From: Symbiodinium natans
Taxonomy: Eukaryota > Sar > Dinophyceae > Suessiales > Symbiodiniaceae
Length of the DNA stretch: 64,000 nucleotides
Direction of reading: 5' to 3'
NCBI GenBank assembly: GCA_905221605.1
Contig: CAJNDS010002088.1
Location: 594,001-658,000, forward strand
Shown: piece after piece, positions 29,613 to 39,177 of the stretch
Position numbering within the stretch: the first letter of the stretch is position 1
How the letters are laid out: each line of letters begins with the position of its first letter
Translations under genes and position numbers: made by a program
Notes under the pieces: model-generated
The model's database searches: none
Seen by the model: only the letters and a program-made list of their open reading frames with translations
Told to the model about the DNA's origin: nothing

Positions 29613-29709
29613 TTGGGATGTTCCCCCTTATACTAAGTCCTTTCGGGATTACAAGAGGGGCTACTACAATCCCTATTATGGACTATTCGTAGAAGGGGGA
29701 ACGTCCCAA
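29613..29709. mobile_element. IE-D full copy
   Basis: TTGGGATGTTCCCCCTTATA and AGAAGGGGGAACGTCCCAA inverted; TLR follows at 29711. Confidence 0.75.
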
Positions 29710-29826
29710 CCCTAAACCCTAAACCCCAAACCCCAAACTCCAAACACTAAACCCTAAAGCCTAAACCCTAAACCCTAAACCCTGAACCCTAAACCCCAGT
29801 TCTTATCCCTATATCCCGAACTGCAG

Positions 29827-29990
29827 GCTTCAGCAACGACGAGCTGTGCGCCACCTGGCGAGCCTTCGACCGCCTGCAGCTGCTGAACAAGACGGCGCTG
29901 CTTCAGCTTCGCGGCCGCATGTTGTGTAGGCTAGGGTTTAGGGTTTGGGGTTTAGGGTTTAGGGTTTAGGGTTTCAGTTGCTTACTGCTG
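29827..29990 (+). CDS. Two exons with a 42-nt TLR intron
   Basis: Exon 29827-29935 after GAACTGCAG: FSNDELCATWRAFDRLQL then LNKTALLQLRGRMLCRL. Intron 29936-29977 is only TLR (GTTTAGG...TTTCAG). Exon 29978-29990 (CLLL) continues in phase and stops at GTTAGTAG, an IE-C-like start. The intron is unusually short. Confidence 0.5.
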
Positions 29991-30403
29991 GTTAGTAGGG
30001 AATATGGGCATCAGGTACCCTGTGTAATCTTTTAACGGGTATCTATGGGGGGGATATAGGGTACCTCCCTCAGGTTTAGGTTTTTTTTGCCGTTCAGGGT
30101 TTTGAGTTTGGGGGGTGTCTGGCCGTTTTGGTTGCGTGGAGTGGCTCAGGCTTGTCGTTCAAAATACTGCGAGGTTTGCCGATGGCCTTGTGGGCGGAAG
30201 ACTGTACGCCCTGTCTTGGCAAAACCCTGTAACCCGCAGGTCGAAATATATATAATAGAACCTGTGAACCCTATGAACTTGATAAGCCCTATAGGTCATC
30301 CTAACCCTATAAACCCGAAATCCCTAAAACCTATACGCTACGAAACCCTGCTACCCTATACCCGAAGCCTACAAACGCTACCAAGCCCGTTTGCCCTAAA
30401 CCC

Positions 30404-30558
30404 TTCTTGTTCATGGTACTTACTAACCAATTATAACTGTACTTATAACCCTACTTATAATTGGGATAACCCCTATAAGGCCCTTTAGGGGTATTATAAG
30501 TAAGGAGTTTTAGAAGTACAGTTATAATTGGTTAGTAGGTTCCATGAACCTTCAAGTA
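30404..30558. mobile_element. IE-A copy, left tip lost to TLR
   Basis: TTCATGGTACTTACTAACCA left and CCATGAACCTTCAAGTAG right; internal TATAATTGGTTAGTA inverted. The left terminal bases are replaced by a CCCTAAACCC sequence. Confidence 0.75.
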
Positions 30559-30584
30559 GTCATCAGGAGCGCGGAAAGCCGAAG

Positions 30585-30690
30585 TCCCCTTTTGCATGAG
30601 TAAGTCTGTTTAGTTCCCCCTAGAAACCCTACTCGAATCCCCAGAACCCAGCAAACTAATCCCACTTACGAAGTCGAAAAAGGCCCAACC
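30585..30690. mobile_element. IE-H copy
   Basis: GTCCCCTTTTGCATGAGTAAG ... ATCCCCAGAACCCAGC ... CTTACGAAGTCGAAAAAGGC. Confidence 0.55.
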
Positions 30691-30769
30691 AAACCCTGTA
30701 AAATTCCTCAAGCCCTAAACCCTAAACCCTAAACCCTAAACCCTAGACGCCTATACCCCAAAATCCCAG

Positions 30770-30862
30770 GTTCCATCGGATCGCCACCGAGCCAGCGGAG
30801 GGAGCGCGATGCCATGGCGCCAAGCAAAATGAGCTCCCACCACGCTACAGCGCCTTGTCAGG
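30770..30862 (+). CDS. Exon (unknown)
   Basis: AAATCCCAG left, GTTCAGGG right: FHRIATEPAEGARCHGAK then QNELPPRYSALS. Two frames open. Confidence 0.5.
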
Positions 30863-31039
30863 GTTCAGGGTTCAGGGTTCAGGGTTTAGGGTTTAGGGTT
30901 TAGGGTTAAGGGTTAAGGGTTTAGGATGTAGGGTTCCGGCTAAGGACCCGGAGCAGGCCCTTACTCCCTTTTTTTTGTCAGGTGTAGGTTCCCTAAAATT
31001 CCCCTTTGAACCAAAAAGGGGTACCCTTTTTCGTCCTAG

Positions 31040-31082
31040 GTTGCTCCTGGGTTTAGCAGTGTTCTGGGGGTTTCTACTTGGA
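31040..31082 (+). CDS. Exon, hydrophobic, GC donor candidate
   Basis: After TCGTCCTAG: LLLGLAVFWGFLLG. The right boundary GGA|GCTTCATGG would be a GC donor within the IE-A TIR. Confidence 0.4.
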
Positions 31083-31259
31083 GCTTCATGGGTACTTCTA
31101 ACCCCAATTATAACTGGATTTATGAGTTAATAGTGTTTTTATCACATTTTTAAATTGGTTTTTACATCATTCTAGTAGTAGTGGGTAAGTTCGAGTTATC
31201 CTAAAATGCGTTATATGTATAGTTGCCATACTTCTTAAAGCTACCCATGAACCTTGAAG
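31075..31259. mobile_element. IE-A copy, diverged centre
   Basis: TACTTGGAGCTTCATGG left, CCATGAACCTTGAAG right. A shorter relative follows at 31417-31534. Confidence 0.6.
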
Positions 31260-31291
31260 CGGACATCTTCTTGCATGAGTGGGCAAAGTAG

Positions 31292-31380
31292 GTGTCGCTT
31301 CGGTTGTGCTGCTTGAAGTTTGGGAAAGGTTGTCATCGTTGGCGGATCTTCTTCTGCCGTTATCTCCCTCAAGATATTTC
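31292..31380 (+). CDS. Exon (Cys/Arg-rich)
   Basis: GCAAAGTAG left, GTTTAGGG right: VSLRLCCLKFGKGCHRWR then IFFCRYLPQDIS. Confidence 0.5.
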
Positions 31381-31651
31381 GTTTAGGGTTTAAGGTTATT
31401 ATTTTGATTCAAGGCATACTTGGAGGTTTGTGGGTGCTATACGTCTACTTATAGCCTACTTAGAGGACTTAGGGGACTTCGCGGGCCATAAATCCCGTTA
31501 TTATTGGGGTCACAAGTACCCTGAACCTCCAAGATTTCCTCAACGAAGGGGTATTGGGCTCTCTGGGAGCCTTATCGCTGTCGGACCCCAAATGAATCAG
31601 GGTTTAGGGTTTAGGGTTTAGGGTTTAGGGGTTAGGGGTTAGGGTTAAGGG

Positions 31652-31723
31652 TCTCGCAAAGCTCCCAAACTGCGGGCCCATGTTCGCTTCTTTAGTCTAA
31701 GAAAGATTCAACATACCCTGTGA
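31652..31723 (+). CDS. Exon or coding end
   Basis: SRKAPKLRAHVRFFSLRK then IQHTL, TGA, directly right of a TTTAGGG array. Confidence 0.45.
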   Translation, partial: SRKAPKLRAHVRFFSLRKIQHTL

Positions 31724-31751
31724 ACGTACCCTTAAAAAGGAATTAAGGGGA

Positions 31752-33325
31752 ATGGTAGGGGTTTTTCCTCTCAAGCTTGCCATCTGGCAGCTCTGCTCTC
31801 TGATAATACTGACCTTGCTAAACATGTCGTTTGTGGATGGGTTTGTGACTGGCGTGGGACCATCAGTGGATGCCATCTACCCTTCTTATCCGACATATGC
31901 ATTCCTTGGGCTGGACGGGCGAGTCACACCCTACCAGGTGCTCCCCTCACGTGTCAATCGGGCTTTGTGGCAGCTTGACTTTGTCAGAGTCAGGATCCGA
32001 GATTGGCTCGGAGGACTATGGCGGAGATGTAGGTCGCTTGGAGTTGGATGGCAGCCCTTCGCCACATGAGCCAACGTATGTGGCGATCACGCCTCCTCCT
32101 GGACTGAGCCGGGACATCGATGACGTGGCGAAGGTTTACCCAGTGGCCGAGCTTGCCTCACTCGGTCTACCCTTCCTGGCTTCTCCAAGTGGCCGCGCCA
32201 ACAAGAAGAATTCCCCCCCCCCCCCCCCCGACTCCTCCGCAACTTCCGGAACTTCAACTTTGCCATCATCTTCAAAGGCTATGACCCGGAGAAGCATGCC
32301 GCCTTCGAGCTTGTCCCTCGCTTAATCGGCCGCAATGGCGACAACATGAAGAAAATCTACAGAACTGGGGCCGACGTACGCGTTCGCGGTCGCGGGAGTG
32401 GCTGGAAGGAAGTCAAGTCACCCCGTGGCAACTACGAAAGTGATGAACCGCTCCAGTTGGCTGCTTCGTGCCGTTCGGGGGAGATCAGAGAAGCGGTGTC
32501 CCTGGGGCTGATTGGGGAACAAGTTTTAAAGTTCTTTGGGCCTTAGACAGCCATAAGTCTTTTTGCAACCCTTTAACATCCCCATGGGGCACCCAACTCC
32601 ACCCAGGTTCAAGGAGACAATGGTGCTGGTGAAGGGCATCGCAGAGCACTTCCGCCGCTTCTGTTGCCAACAAAAGCTTGACCACGTGGAGCTGTACGTG
32701 GTGCAGTAGAGGCTGAGGGTTCGTCTGGAAACTTTTTGATTTTTTCAAGGAACCCCCAATCACTATATAATTATATAATATATATAATGTAGCCCTAGAT
32801 GCAATGATCTAGCCCAGCGTGATGTGTTTATAAGAAGGCAATAACAAAAAGCAGTACTTACAACTAGATTGTGTTGATACATGTTGACAGTACGTGTGTA
32901 TACGTATATGCTTGTTTGTATTGATTTCCTCGCTGTGTTTGTACATTTGTATTACAACGCCCAAGTCAATTCTTTGTCTTTGTGCGCAGCTGCCCTTTTA
33001 CGACAATGGCGGCGGAACCACGCTGACTTCCGATAGAGCCGCGACTCCACGGTGAGTCGCACTAGGTATAGGCAGTCACTCCCTGTTGGACCCAGCAGCC
33101 AGGGCCAGCTGTATCTTTTCATGCTAGCGATCGACAACATGTAGTCGGGTTTAGCGAATTATCAGATGCTACAAGGCGTGTACAAGTCACTGGCCAACGC
33201 TTTCTGTCGCGGCTCTCCACAGCAATTAGGACTGCACGCAACGATCAGGTACCTTTTGACAGGGGGTGCAGGGCAAGCGAAGCACCGATGGATCCCCCCA
33301 GAGCTTGGCAGAACCCTGTTTGTAG
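31752..33325 (+). CDS. KH-domain RNA-binding protein gene (multi-exon)
   Basis: ATG 31752 opens a hydrophobic N-terminus, then DGFVTGVGPSVDAIYPS. After a candidate 37/43-nt intron at 31951 comes SEDYGGDVGRLELDG and a Pro-rich linker. A C17 run (32213-32229) shifts frame. The KH domain follows: FAIIFKGYDPEKHAAFELV, PRLIGRNGDNMKKI (GxxG = GRNG), VRVRGRGSGWKE, DEPLQLAASC, then exon 32607-32700 (FKETMVLVKGIAEHFRRF). Later exons: 32990-33051 (LPFYDNGGGTTLTSDRAA, donor GTGAGT), 33072-33140, 33176-33248, 33272-33325 (to TAG). KH type I proteins bind single-stranded RNA. The VRxRGRGSG extension matches KH families common in dinoflagellates. The C17 shift may be sequencing slippage. Confidence 0.7.
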
Positions 33326-33348
33326 ACGTGCAGGGTTAGGGTTTAGGT

Positions 33349-33667
33349 TTGCCCCGAAACTTATCCTTCGGTGCGACGTGCCGGATGGCCTGCACCCATA
33401 GAACCATGGTGCACCTGATCAAAGGCTCGATGTCACCTGAAGCTGGGAGTTGCAGAGGTGTTTTTTCAGCTGCTAACTTGAACTGCGAGCTGCGGCATCT
33501 GTGTGGCATCTTGCCTGATGTAACTCGTGGGATCTTGAGAATGAGGTTTGAAAAAACCAAAACTCCTCCAGTTCCCATTTCAGTCGGCTCAGCGTTAGCC
33601 CACGGCATGAATGGATGCAAGCGAGCAAACTGCTCGTGTTAGCCCACGGCATGAATGGATGCAAGCA
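33349..33667 (+). CDS. ORF with internal 45-bp tandem duplication
   Basis: Open frame FGATCRMACTHRTMVHLI ... LNCELRHLCGILPDVTRG. The right end carries two copies, 45 bp apart, of a 29-bp segment beginning GTTAGCCCACGGCATGAATG (33594 and 33639). Both strands have open frames, so the call is weak. Confidence 0.35.
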
Positions 33668-33672
33668 CGCAG

Positions 33673-33756
33673 AATGAACTCGTCACCACGCCAGAAGACA
33701 AGGAAAAGAAGGACGCGCACATGCAGATCGATCACTGTTCGCTCTACATAGAAAAG
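33673..33756 (+). CDS. 28-codon exon, clear GT/AG
   Basis: AGCACGCAG left, GTCAGCAAAG right, phase 0/0: NELVTTPEDKEKKDAHMQ then IDHCSLYIEK. TLR-free surroundings. Confidence 0.6.
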
Positions 33757-33862
33757 GTCAGCAAAGCTTCTTGTAAAATCCTCCCTTAGATTCTCCTCTT
33801 TATAGGTTAAGGGGTATGGGTTTGGAATGTGTTGAACAATTATTAGATTTAGGCTTCTTAAG

Positions 33863-33952
33863 GGCGTTCGTTGGCATGTTGAGGCCTAGTTTTGGGGAAG
33901 AGAAACCGCATGCCTTTCCACCAAAGGAGCAAACATTCAACCTCGACAACAG
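33863..33952 (+). CDS. Exon
   Basis: TTCTTAAG left, GTCTTCTC right: AFVGMLRPSFGEEKPHAF then PPKEQTFNLDN. Confidence 0.55.
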
Positions 33953-34004
33953 GTCTTCTCAAAGCTAAGCCTCAAAGCGACACCTCAGAGAGTCTATGAG
34001 CCAC

Positions 34005-34400
34005 CCAAGTTCCTCTAAGTAGCTATAAGTAGAGTTACAATTGGGGTTGCAAGTCCCATGAACCTCCAAGTAGGGTGTATCGGGGTTAGAGGGTTTTTAG
34101 GGTTTATAAGGTCTACAAGGTTTATAGGGTTTGTAGGGTTTGTTGGGCTTGTGTTGGGTTTGTAGAATTGGTAGGGTTTGTAACGGGGCTTATGGGTTAG
34201 CTATAGGCTTTACAGGGCTGTGAGGCTTAGGGTTCCAGGGTTCTGTGGTTATAGGTGTTATAGGGCTATAGGTTTGTGGGGTTATACGGGTTACGGGATA
34301 ATAGGGTTGTAGGTTTAGAGGGTTCATAGCAGGGGAGGAGCAGGGGGAAGGGGTGGGGGCTGAATCGGGCTGAATAGGAAAAAGCATCCAAGATGTAGTA
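34005..34400. other. IE-A right half and degenerate TLR
   Basis: IE-A right end 34005-34073 (CCCATGAACCTCCAAGTAG), then 34085-34330 of GGGTTTATAGGGTTT-like degenerate repeats. No exon seen. Confidence 0.6.
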
Positions 34401-34599
34401 GGCCCCTAAACTCTAATCCCTACACCCTAAAACCCTAAACCAGGGCTCTCTGGGTTCGGGCGCGACTTCCAGTGGTACAGGGTTTAGGGTTTAGGGTTCA
34501 GGGTTTAGAGTTTAGGGTTTAGGGTTTAGGGTTTAGGGTTTAGGGTTTAGGGTTTAGGGTTTAGGGTTTTGGGTTTAGGGTTTAGGGTTTAGGGTTTAG

Positions 34600-34832
34600 G
34601 GTACCATTGTGTTACTGCATGTGTTTCTGCTCGCTTGGGGACTTAAAGCTGGTGAGCTGTGGAGGTCCGCGCTTTGCAAGCGTCTAGGGTTTAGGGTTTA
34701 GGGTTTAGGGTGTAGGGTTTAGGGTTTAGGGTTTAGGGGAGTTGGGGAGCCTGCGCTTCCCATTGCCTCATCTCTTAGGCATTTTTCTCAAACCCAAAGC
34801 CTGAACCCTAAAGCCTCAGCTATTCCCAATAC
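34600..34832 (+). CDS. Two exons separated by a 48-nt pure TLR intron
   Basis: Exon 34600-34688 after TTTAG: TIVLLHVFLLAWGLKAGE then LWRSALCKRLG, a hydrophobic helix. Intron 34689-34736 is GTTTAGGG repeats ending TTTAG. Exon 34737 onward reads GVGEPALPIASSLRHFSQ then TQSLNPKASAIPNT and TAA in phase. The intron length (48) is short but the phase match is exact. Confidence 0.5.
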
Positions 34833-34901
34833 CTAAACCCTGAACCCTAAACCCTAAACCCTGAACCCTAAACCCTAAACCCTAAAAACACCAGACTTAA
34901 G

Positions 34902-34994
34902 GCACCTTCTCCTTGGGGAACTCGGTGCTGGAAGCACAGGCGCTGCGTGACTCCAAGCGCTCCTCGGCATCTCCGGCAATCTGCAGAAAGCCAC
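34902..34994 (+). CDS. Exon
   Basis: GACTTAAG left, GTAGGGGG right: TFSLGNSVLEAQALRDSK then RSSASPAICRKP. A minus-strand frame is also open (IAGDAEERLESRSACASS), so strand rests on the neighbours. Confidence 0.45.
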
Positions 34995-35250
34995 GTAGGG
35001 GGTTTAGGGTTTAGGGTTTAGGGTTTAGGGTTTAGGGTTTAGGGTTTAGGGTTTAGGGTTTAGGGTGTTTTTGTTAATGGGGGTTTAGGGTTGATTAGGG
35101 GTTCTAAGTTGGGATATGGAGATTCTTAAAGGGTCTTCTAGGGGATACTAGGTAGACTTACGAAGTCAGAAGGGGCTTCCAAACAAGGTTTCGGGGTTCC
35201 GGCTCTCGGGTTCAGCTTTACGGTTTGGGGTTTAGGCTTTAGGGCAACCC

Positions 35251-35540
35251 TAAATTTAAGAGCCTCCGGCTCAAGCCACCGACCCCGCTGGAGCATAGTT
35301 GAGACCCGCTCGCATGGAAGATCATCCCCAGCAGAGTTCTGTGAATCGTTTGGGGGGGGGTAGGGGGTAGCGCCAGGACAAGCTCAAGCCAAAAAAGGCA
35401 GGCGGGGGGGGGAGAGGGGGGGGGGGGTGGGGACCCCCCCCCCCCCCCCCCCCTCCCCCCCGCGTTTTGGGGGGTAAGGAGGGAAAGAGGGAGGTTTTCA
35501 CTTTCTTTTCCCATCCAACACGCCGCCAGGGTCGGCGGAC
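35251..35540. mobile_element. IE-F: 290-bp GC-rich duplicated element, copy 1
   Basis: Begins TTTAAGAGCCTCCGGCTC and ends CGCCGCCAGGGTCGGCGG, with imperfect inverted ends (CCACCGACCCCGCTGG / CCGCCAGGGTCGGCGG). The centre is G-rich then C-rich homopolymer. CCCTAA borders the left end and CCCTAAA the right end, as in copy 2 at 52334-52628. Confidence 0.75.
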
Positions 35541-35580
35541 CCTAAACCCTAAACCCTAAATCCTAAACCCTAAACCCTGC

Positions 35581-35703
35581 GATCTTGAACGTTCAGCGAA
35601 GTCAGGCTATCCGGCCTCCTCTAACATCGCGAAGTCGCTGGCCCGACAGCTACTGGTCGACCACGAGGCCTGCACCCGTTACATTGGGCTTCCTGAGCCC
35701 TAA
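35581..35703 (+). CDS. Exon, 40 codons
   Basis: Between CCCTAAA arrays: DLERSAKSGYPASSNIAKS then LARQLLVDHEACTRYIGLPEP, TAA. No obvious left acceptor inside the TLR. Confidence 0.55.
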   Translation, partial: DLERSAKSGYPASSNIAKSLARQLLVDHEACTRYIGLPEP

Positions 35704-35813
35704 ACCCTAAACCCTGAACCCTAAACCCTAAACCCTAAACCCTAAACCCTAAACCCTAAACCCTAAACCCTAAACCCTAAACCCTAAACCCTAAACCCTA
35801 AACCCTAGCCCTA
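35703..35813. repeat. TLR array CCCTAAA
   Basis: About fifteen units. Confidence 0.95.
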
Positions 35814-35841
35814 AACCCGAAACCCTCAACACCAAACCAGG

Positions 35842-35940
35842 GGACTTCGGGAACTCAATCGGCGCAGGAGCCGCTCCGCGCTCTCGGGCTCTCCTTGGAT
35901 GCGATTCACGCGGCTGCTGAGCTCGAAGATGCCCTGAGTA
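35842..35940 (+). CDS. Exon
   Basis: CCAAACCAG left: TSGTQSAQEPLRALGLSL then DAIHAAAELEDALS, running into TTTAGGG. Confidence 0.55.
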
Positions 35941-36870
35941 TTAGGGTTTATTAGGTTTAGGGTTTAGGGTTTAGGGCGAGGGTTTAGGGTTTCGGGTTCA
36001 GGGTTTAGGGTCTAGGGTTTAGGCTTTAGGGCTAGGGTTTAGGGTTTAGGGATCCGGGCTTAGGGTTCAGGGTCTAGGGTTTAGGGCTTGGGGTTTGGGG
36101 TTTGGGGTTGAGGGTTTGGGGCGTAAGATTGGGGTTTGGGGTTTTCGGGTGTAGTTAGCTTTTTGAGTCTTACAAACCCCATCAAGCCCAAGCAGAGGCT
36201 GAATGTCTACAATGTTTAGGGTCTATGCTTGGAGGTTCATGGTTAGAAGTTTAGTTCCCACACTGCTATCTCAACTTATATCTGGATTTGTAGGGTTTTG
36301 ATGGGTTCATAGGGTTTACAGGGTTTACAGGGTTTAGGGTTTAGTGTTTAGGGTTTATGTGGTTTAGGGTCCTTTCTGGTTGGTTCACAGGTTTAGAGGG
36401 TTTAGAGGGTTTAGAGGGCTCACGGGGTTTATGGTCCTGCAGGTGTCCTCATGATAAGTTTCAAGGGACTAAAGGAGGGACCCTTACAAGGGACCTTAGG
36501 GGTTCTTCAGGGGCTTATTCGGGGCTATTAAGGTATATAGAGACTATACAACCTCTGTAGGGGCTATATAATAGGGGAATAAGTTTAAGGGTCCCTTCTG
36601 GGGTCACTCCCTTTTCCCCTTGAAAGTTGCAGCCTGCTCCTGAATTGTGGCGGGGACTTTCTGGGATTCTGTCATGCCCCTGAACCTCTCAACTGTCGAC
36701 ACCCTTGCCAAAACACCTCAAGCACTTGAAGAACCCTCAGATCCAGAAGCCTGAGAGTCTTGGGTTTAGGGTTTAGGGTTTAGGGATTAGGGTTTAGGGT
36801 TTAGGGTTTAGGGTTTAGGGTTTCGGCCTTAAATCCTTAAACCCTAAACCCTAAACCCGAAAGGTCCTAA
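35941..36870. other. TLR-rich, mostly non-coding stretch
   Basis: TTTAGGG variants 35941-36150; IE-A left fragment at 36224; GAGGGTTTA trimer region 36385-36420; an element-like inverted GGGACCC segment 36470-36605; TLR 36768-36860. Weak coding signal at 36640-36720 only. Confidence 0.5.
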
Positions 36871-36872
36871 AG

Positions 36873-37106
36873 TAGAAGCCCGCATGGACAGCGAGGTGGC
36901 AGACATGGCGGACCTTTCCTCGCGTCAGTGCCTGGGATTCCAAAGTGGCGTGCTAAAGGTTTAGGGTTTAGGGTTTAGGGTTTGGGGTTTAGGGTTTTAG
37001 GGTTTAGGGTTTGGGGTTTGGGGTTTGGGGTTCCGGGTTTAGGGTTTAGAGCCCGCAAGGCCCGATTCCTCACAATAAGCTGAACACCCCCCAACCCGCC
37101 TCCTAA
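36873..37106 (+). CDS. Two exons joined over a 91-bp pure TLR intron
   Basis: Exon 36873-36958 (after CCTAAAG): EARMDSEVADMADLSSRQ then CLGFQSGVLK, phase 0. Intron 36959-37049: GTTTAGGG...GTTTAG, nothing but TLR and GGGTTTG variants. Exon 37050-37103: SPQGPIPHNKLNTPQPAS, TAA. The join keeps phase 0. Possibly the gene's C-terminus. Confidence 0.6.
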
Positions 37107-37134
37107 CATTGAATGGCTCCCGAGACTCGAAGGG

Positions 37135-37206
37135 TAGTTATATGGGCCCTAGATATGGTCTGAAGTATGGGCCCTTGGGATGTATAGGGTATATAAGGGG
37201 TATAAA
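37135..37206. mobile_element. IE-B copy truncated by TLR
   Basis: GGGTAGTTATATGGGCCC left and GTATAGGGTATATAAGGGG; the right half is replaced by CCCTAAA from 37209. Confidence 0.65.
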
Positions 37207-37312
37207 AAACCCTAAACCCTAAACCGCAAACCCCAAACCCCAAACCCTAAACCCCAAACCCCAAACCCTAAACCCTAAACCCTAAACCCTAAACCCTACC
37301 AATAGTTTCCAG

Positions 37313-37407
37313 CGGAAACCCGAAACCTTCAACGCCAGCCCACGGCTCCGAGGAGGCATCGCATCACGGCCCAGCTGCGTGAGCTCCTCCCCAGCTTGCC
37401 CCCGCAG
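37313..37407 (+). CDS. Exon, basic helix
   Basis: AGTTTCCAG left, GTGCCTTG right: ETRNLQRQPTAPRRHRITA then QLRELLPSLPPQ. Confidence 0.55.
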
Positions 37408-37566
37408 GTGCCTTGTTACCCTAAACCCTAGCCCTAAACCCTAAACCCTAAACCCTAAATCCTAAACCCTAAACCCTGATCCCTAAACCCTGCTGTAGGG
37501 CTTAGCTTCGGGTTTCGTTCTCAAGTTTCATTCACCAACCTTGTAAGTGGCTAGTGCCTTTTTATT

Positions 37567-37713
37567 CTTGAAGGTATATGCCTGAATTGAGGGACTTTAC
37601 AGCCTTTGGGAAGGCTGTAGTGAGCGCACTTTTTGGAGGCTGTTCTTGTTGACCTGCCTCGTGCCTGCGCTCGTGCTGGCATTTCGGACGAGGACGCTTC
37701 CCGAGCTGGAGGG
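37567..37713 (+). CDS. Coding segment with transmembrane helix
   Basis: IEGLYSLWEGCSERTFWR then LFLLTCLVPALVLAF, then RTRTLPELEGKFLAF. The left part is also open as LRDFTAFGKAVVSALFGG, suggesting a boundary near 37620. A minus ORF overlaps. Confidence 0.5.
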
Positions 37714-38085
37714 CAAGTTCTTAGCTTTTTGAGTCCGTGTTTAGGGTTTAGAGTTTGAGGTTTGGGGTTTAGGCCCGAGGGTTTTTGGTGTTGGGCTTTC
37801 AAGGTAGGTTCAAGGATCGGCTTGAACAGTTTAAAGCATCCCTGACTTTGTTTAGGTGGGGAGTCCTTTCGACCCGTTCCACTTCGGAGCGCTCTGCCCT
37901 AAACCTCAACCCGAAACAATAGTTCCCTGCCCTCTTTGTCTCACTCTTCTCTATCTCCTCGCTGTCTGTTCTCGCTCGTTCTCTTTCTGTTCTCAGGCTC
38001 TCTTGCTCTCTTGCTCTAAAACCCTAAACCCTAAACCCTAAACCCTCTCTGTTTCTCCTTATGCATATTCCCTGTCGGACTCCAG

Positions 38086-38115
38086 AACCTGCAGGAGTGG
38101 GCGGACCAGAGCAAG
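38086..38115 (+). CDS. 10-codon microexon
   Basis: GGACTCCAG left, GTTGGTC right, phase 0/0: NLQEWADQSK. Confidence 0.5.
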
Positions 38116-38149
38116 GTTGGTCAACTTAAACTCAAAGACCCCTTCTTCC

Positions 38150-38375
38150 CCTGAATGAAGGAACATACCTTGAACAGCTTACGGTAGAGTCCTTACTTGA
38201 AGGTTCATGGTACCTACTAGCCAATTATAACTGTACTTATAACCCCACTTACAATACCCCTAAAGGGCCTTATAGGGGTTATCCCAATTATAAGTAGGGT
38301 TATAAGTACAGTTATAAGTGGTTAGTAAGTACCATGAACCTTCAAGTAATGAAGGGAAATTGGGCTCTCGCTGAA
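38150..38375. mobile_element. IE-A nested inside IE-E
   Basis: An IE-E-like left half (TGAATGAAGGAACATACC) and right end (GAAATTGGGCTCTCG) are split by a complete 155-bp IE-A at 38194-38348 flanked by TA. Confidence 0.65.
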
Positions 38376-38490
38376 ATCCCGAATGCTCTGGTTTTCAAAG
38401 GCCCTTGGCGGGTCTTTTCCGCTAGGGGGCTGCCTGGGGCGGAACCCAAGAGAGTCGAACTGGTGCATCTCACACCCCTAAACCCTAAAC
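38373..38490 (+). CDS. Exon
   Basis: EIPNALVFKGPWRVFSARG then LPGAEPKRVELVHLTP, into CCCTAAA. Clean Pro/Val-rich frame; the left boundary may lie at the IE-E right end. Confidence 0.55.
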
Positions 38491-38660
38491 CCTAAACCCT
38501 AAACACGGATCCCTTTGTCCCCCTTTAGTGCCAACCACCGGGGTCCACAGTTTGGAGTTCAGGGTTGAAGGGTTTTGTAACTTTCCTTGGCATCGTACCC
38601 CGCAGCTGGCAAGTCGCAATGAAATGTCCGACACCACAATTTCTACGCAACATCACATCC

Positions 38661-38663
<3 letters not shown>

Positions 38664-38692
<29 letters not shown>
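38664..38692. repeat. (GA)n microsatellite
   Basis: About 14 GA units inside an open frame (SWQVAMKCPTPQFLRNIT precedes it). Confidence 0.9.
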
Positions 38693-38701
<9 letters not shown>

Positions 38702-38841
38702 GATACTTCCTGGCTCTTTTGCAGGGATTCGAGATAGTTCGGTGCCCTATCTAGTCCCTTGAAAAGGTTTGTGAACCCTAAACCCTAAACCCTAAACCCT
38801 AAACCCTAAACCCTACACCATAGCCCTAATCTCCTTTCAAG

Positions 38842-38904
38842 AGCTGGTATGGAGCTCGTCTGGCGCAGGACTTCTTCCCTGAGTTCGCGGACCGCTTGAG
38901 TCAG
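38842..38904 (+). CDS. 21-codon exon
   Basis: CCTTTCAAG left, GTATGGC right, phase 0/0: SWYGARLAQDFFPEFADR then LSQ. Very clean. Confidence 0.6.
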
Positions 38905-38961
38905 GTATGGCCGTCGGCGGCACCTCGACCCGGAGGGGTTCGAACTCCAGCGCTGTGGGGT

Positions 38962-39082
38962 TTTCGGGTTTGGGGTTTTAGGGTTTTAGGGTTTTAGGGT
39001 TTAGGGTTTTAGGGTTTTAGGTTTTTAGGGTTTTAGGGTTTTAGGGTTTTAGGGTGTTTAGGGTTTTAGGGTTTTAGGGTGA
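38962..39082. repeat. 8-bp TLR variant array (TTTTAGGG)
   Basis: About fourteen octamers, the unit known from Chlamydomonas telomeres, here a local variant. Confidence 0.9.
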
Positions 39083-39177
39083 TCTTGAAAGGCTAGTAGT
39101 TTTTAATTTTTCAAGAACGCGCTCTAGCGGAGGCGCGTGGGAAAACCTTCATAAGGTGAAGCCTCGGGCCCCAAGGG

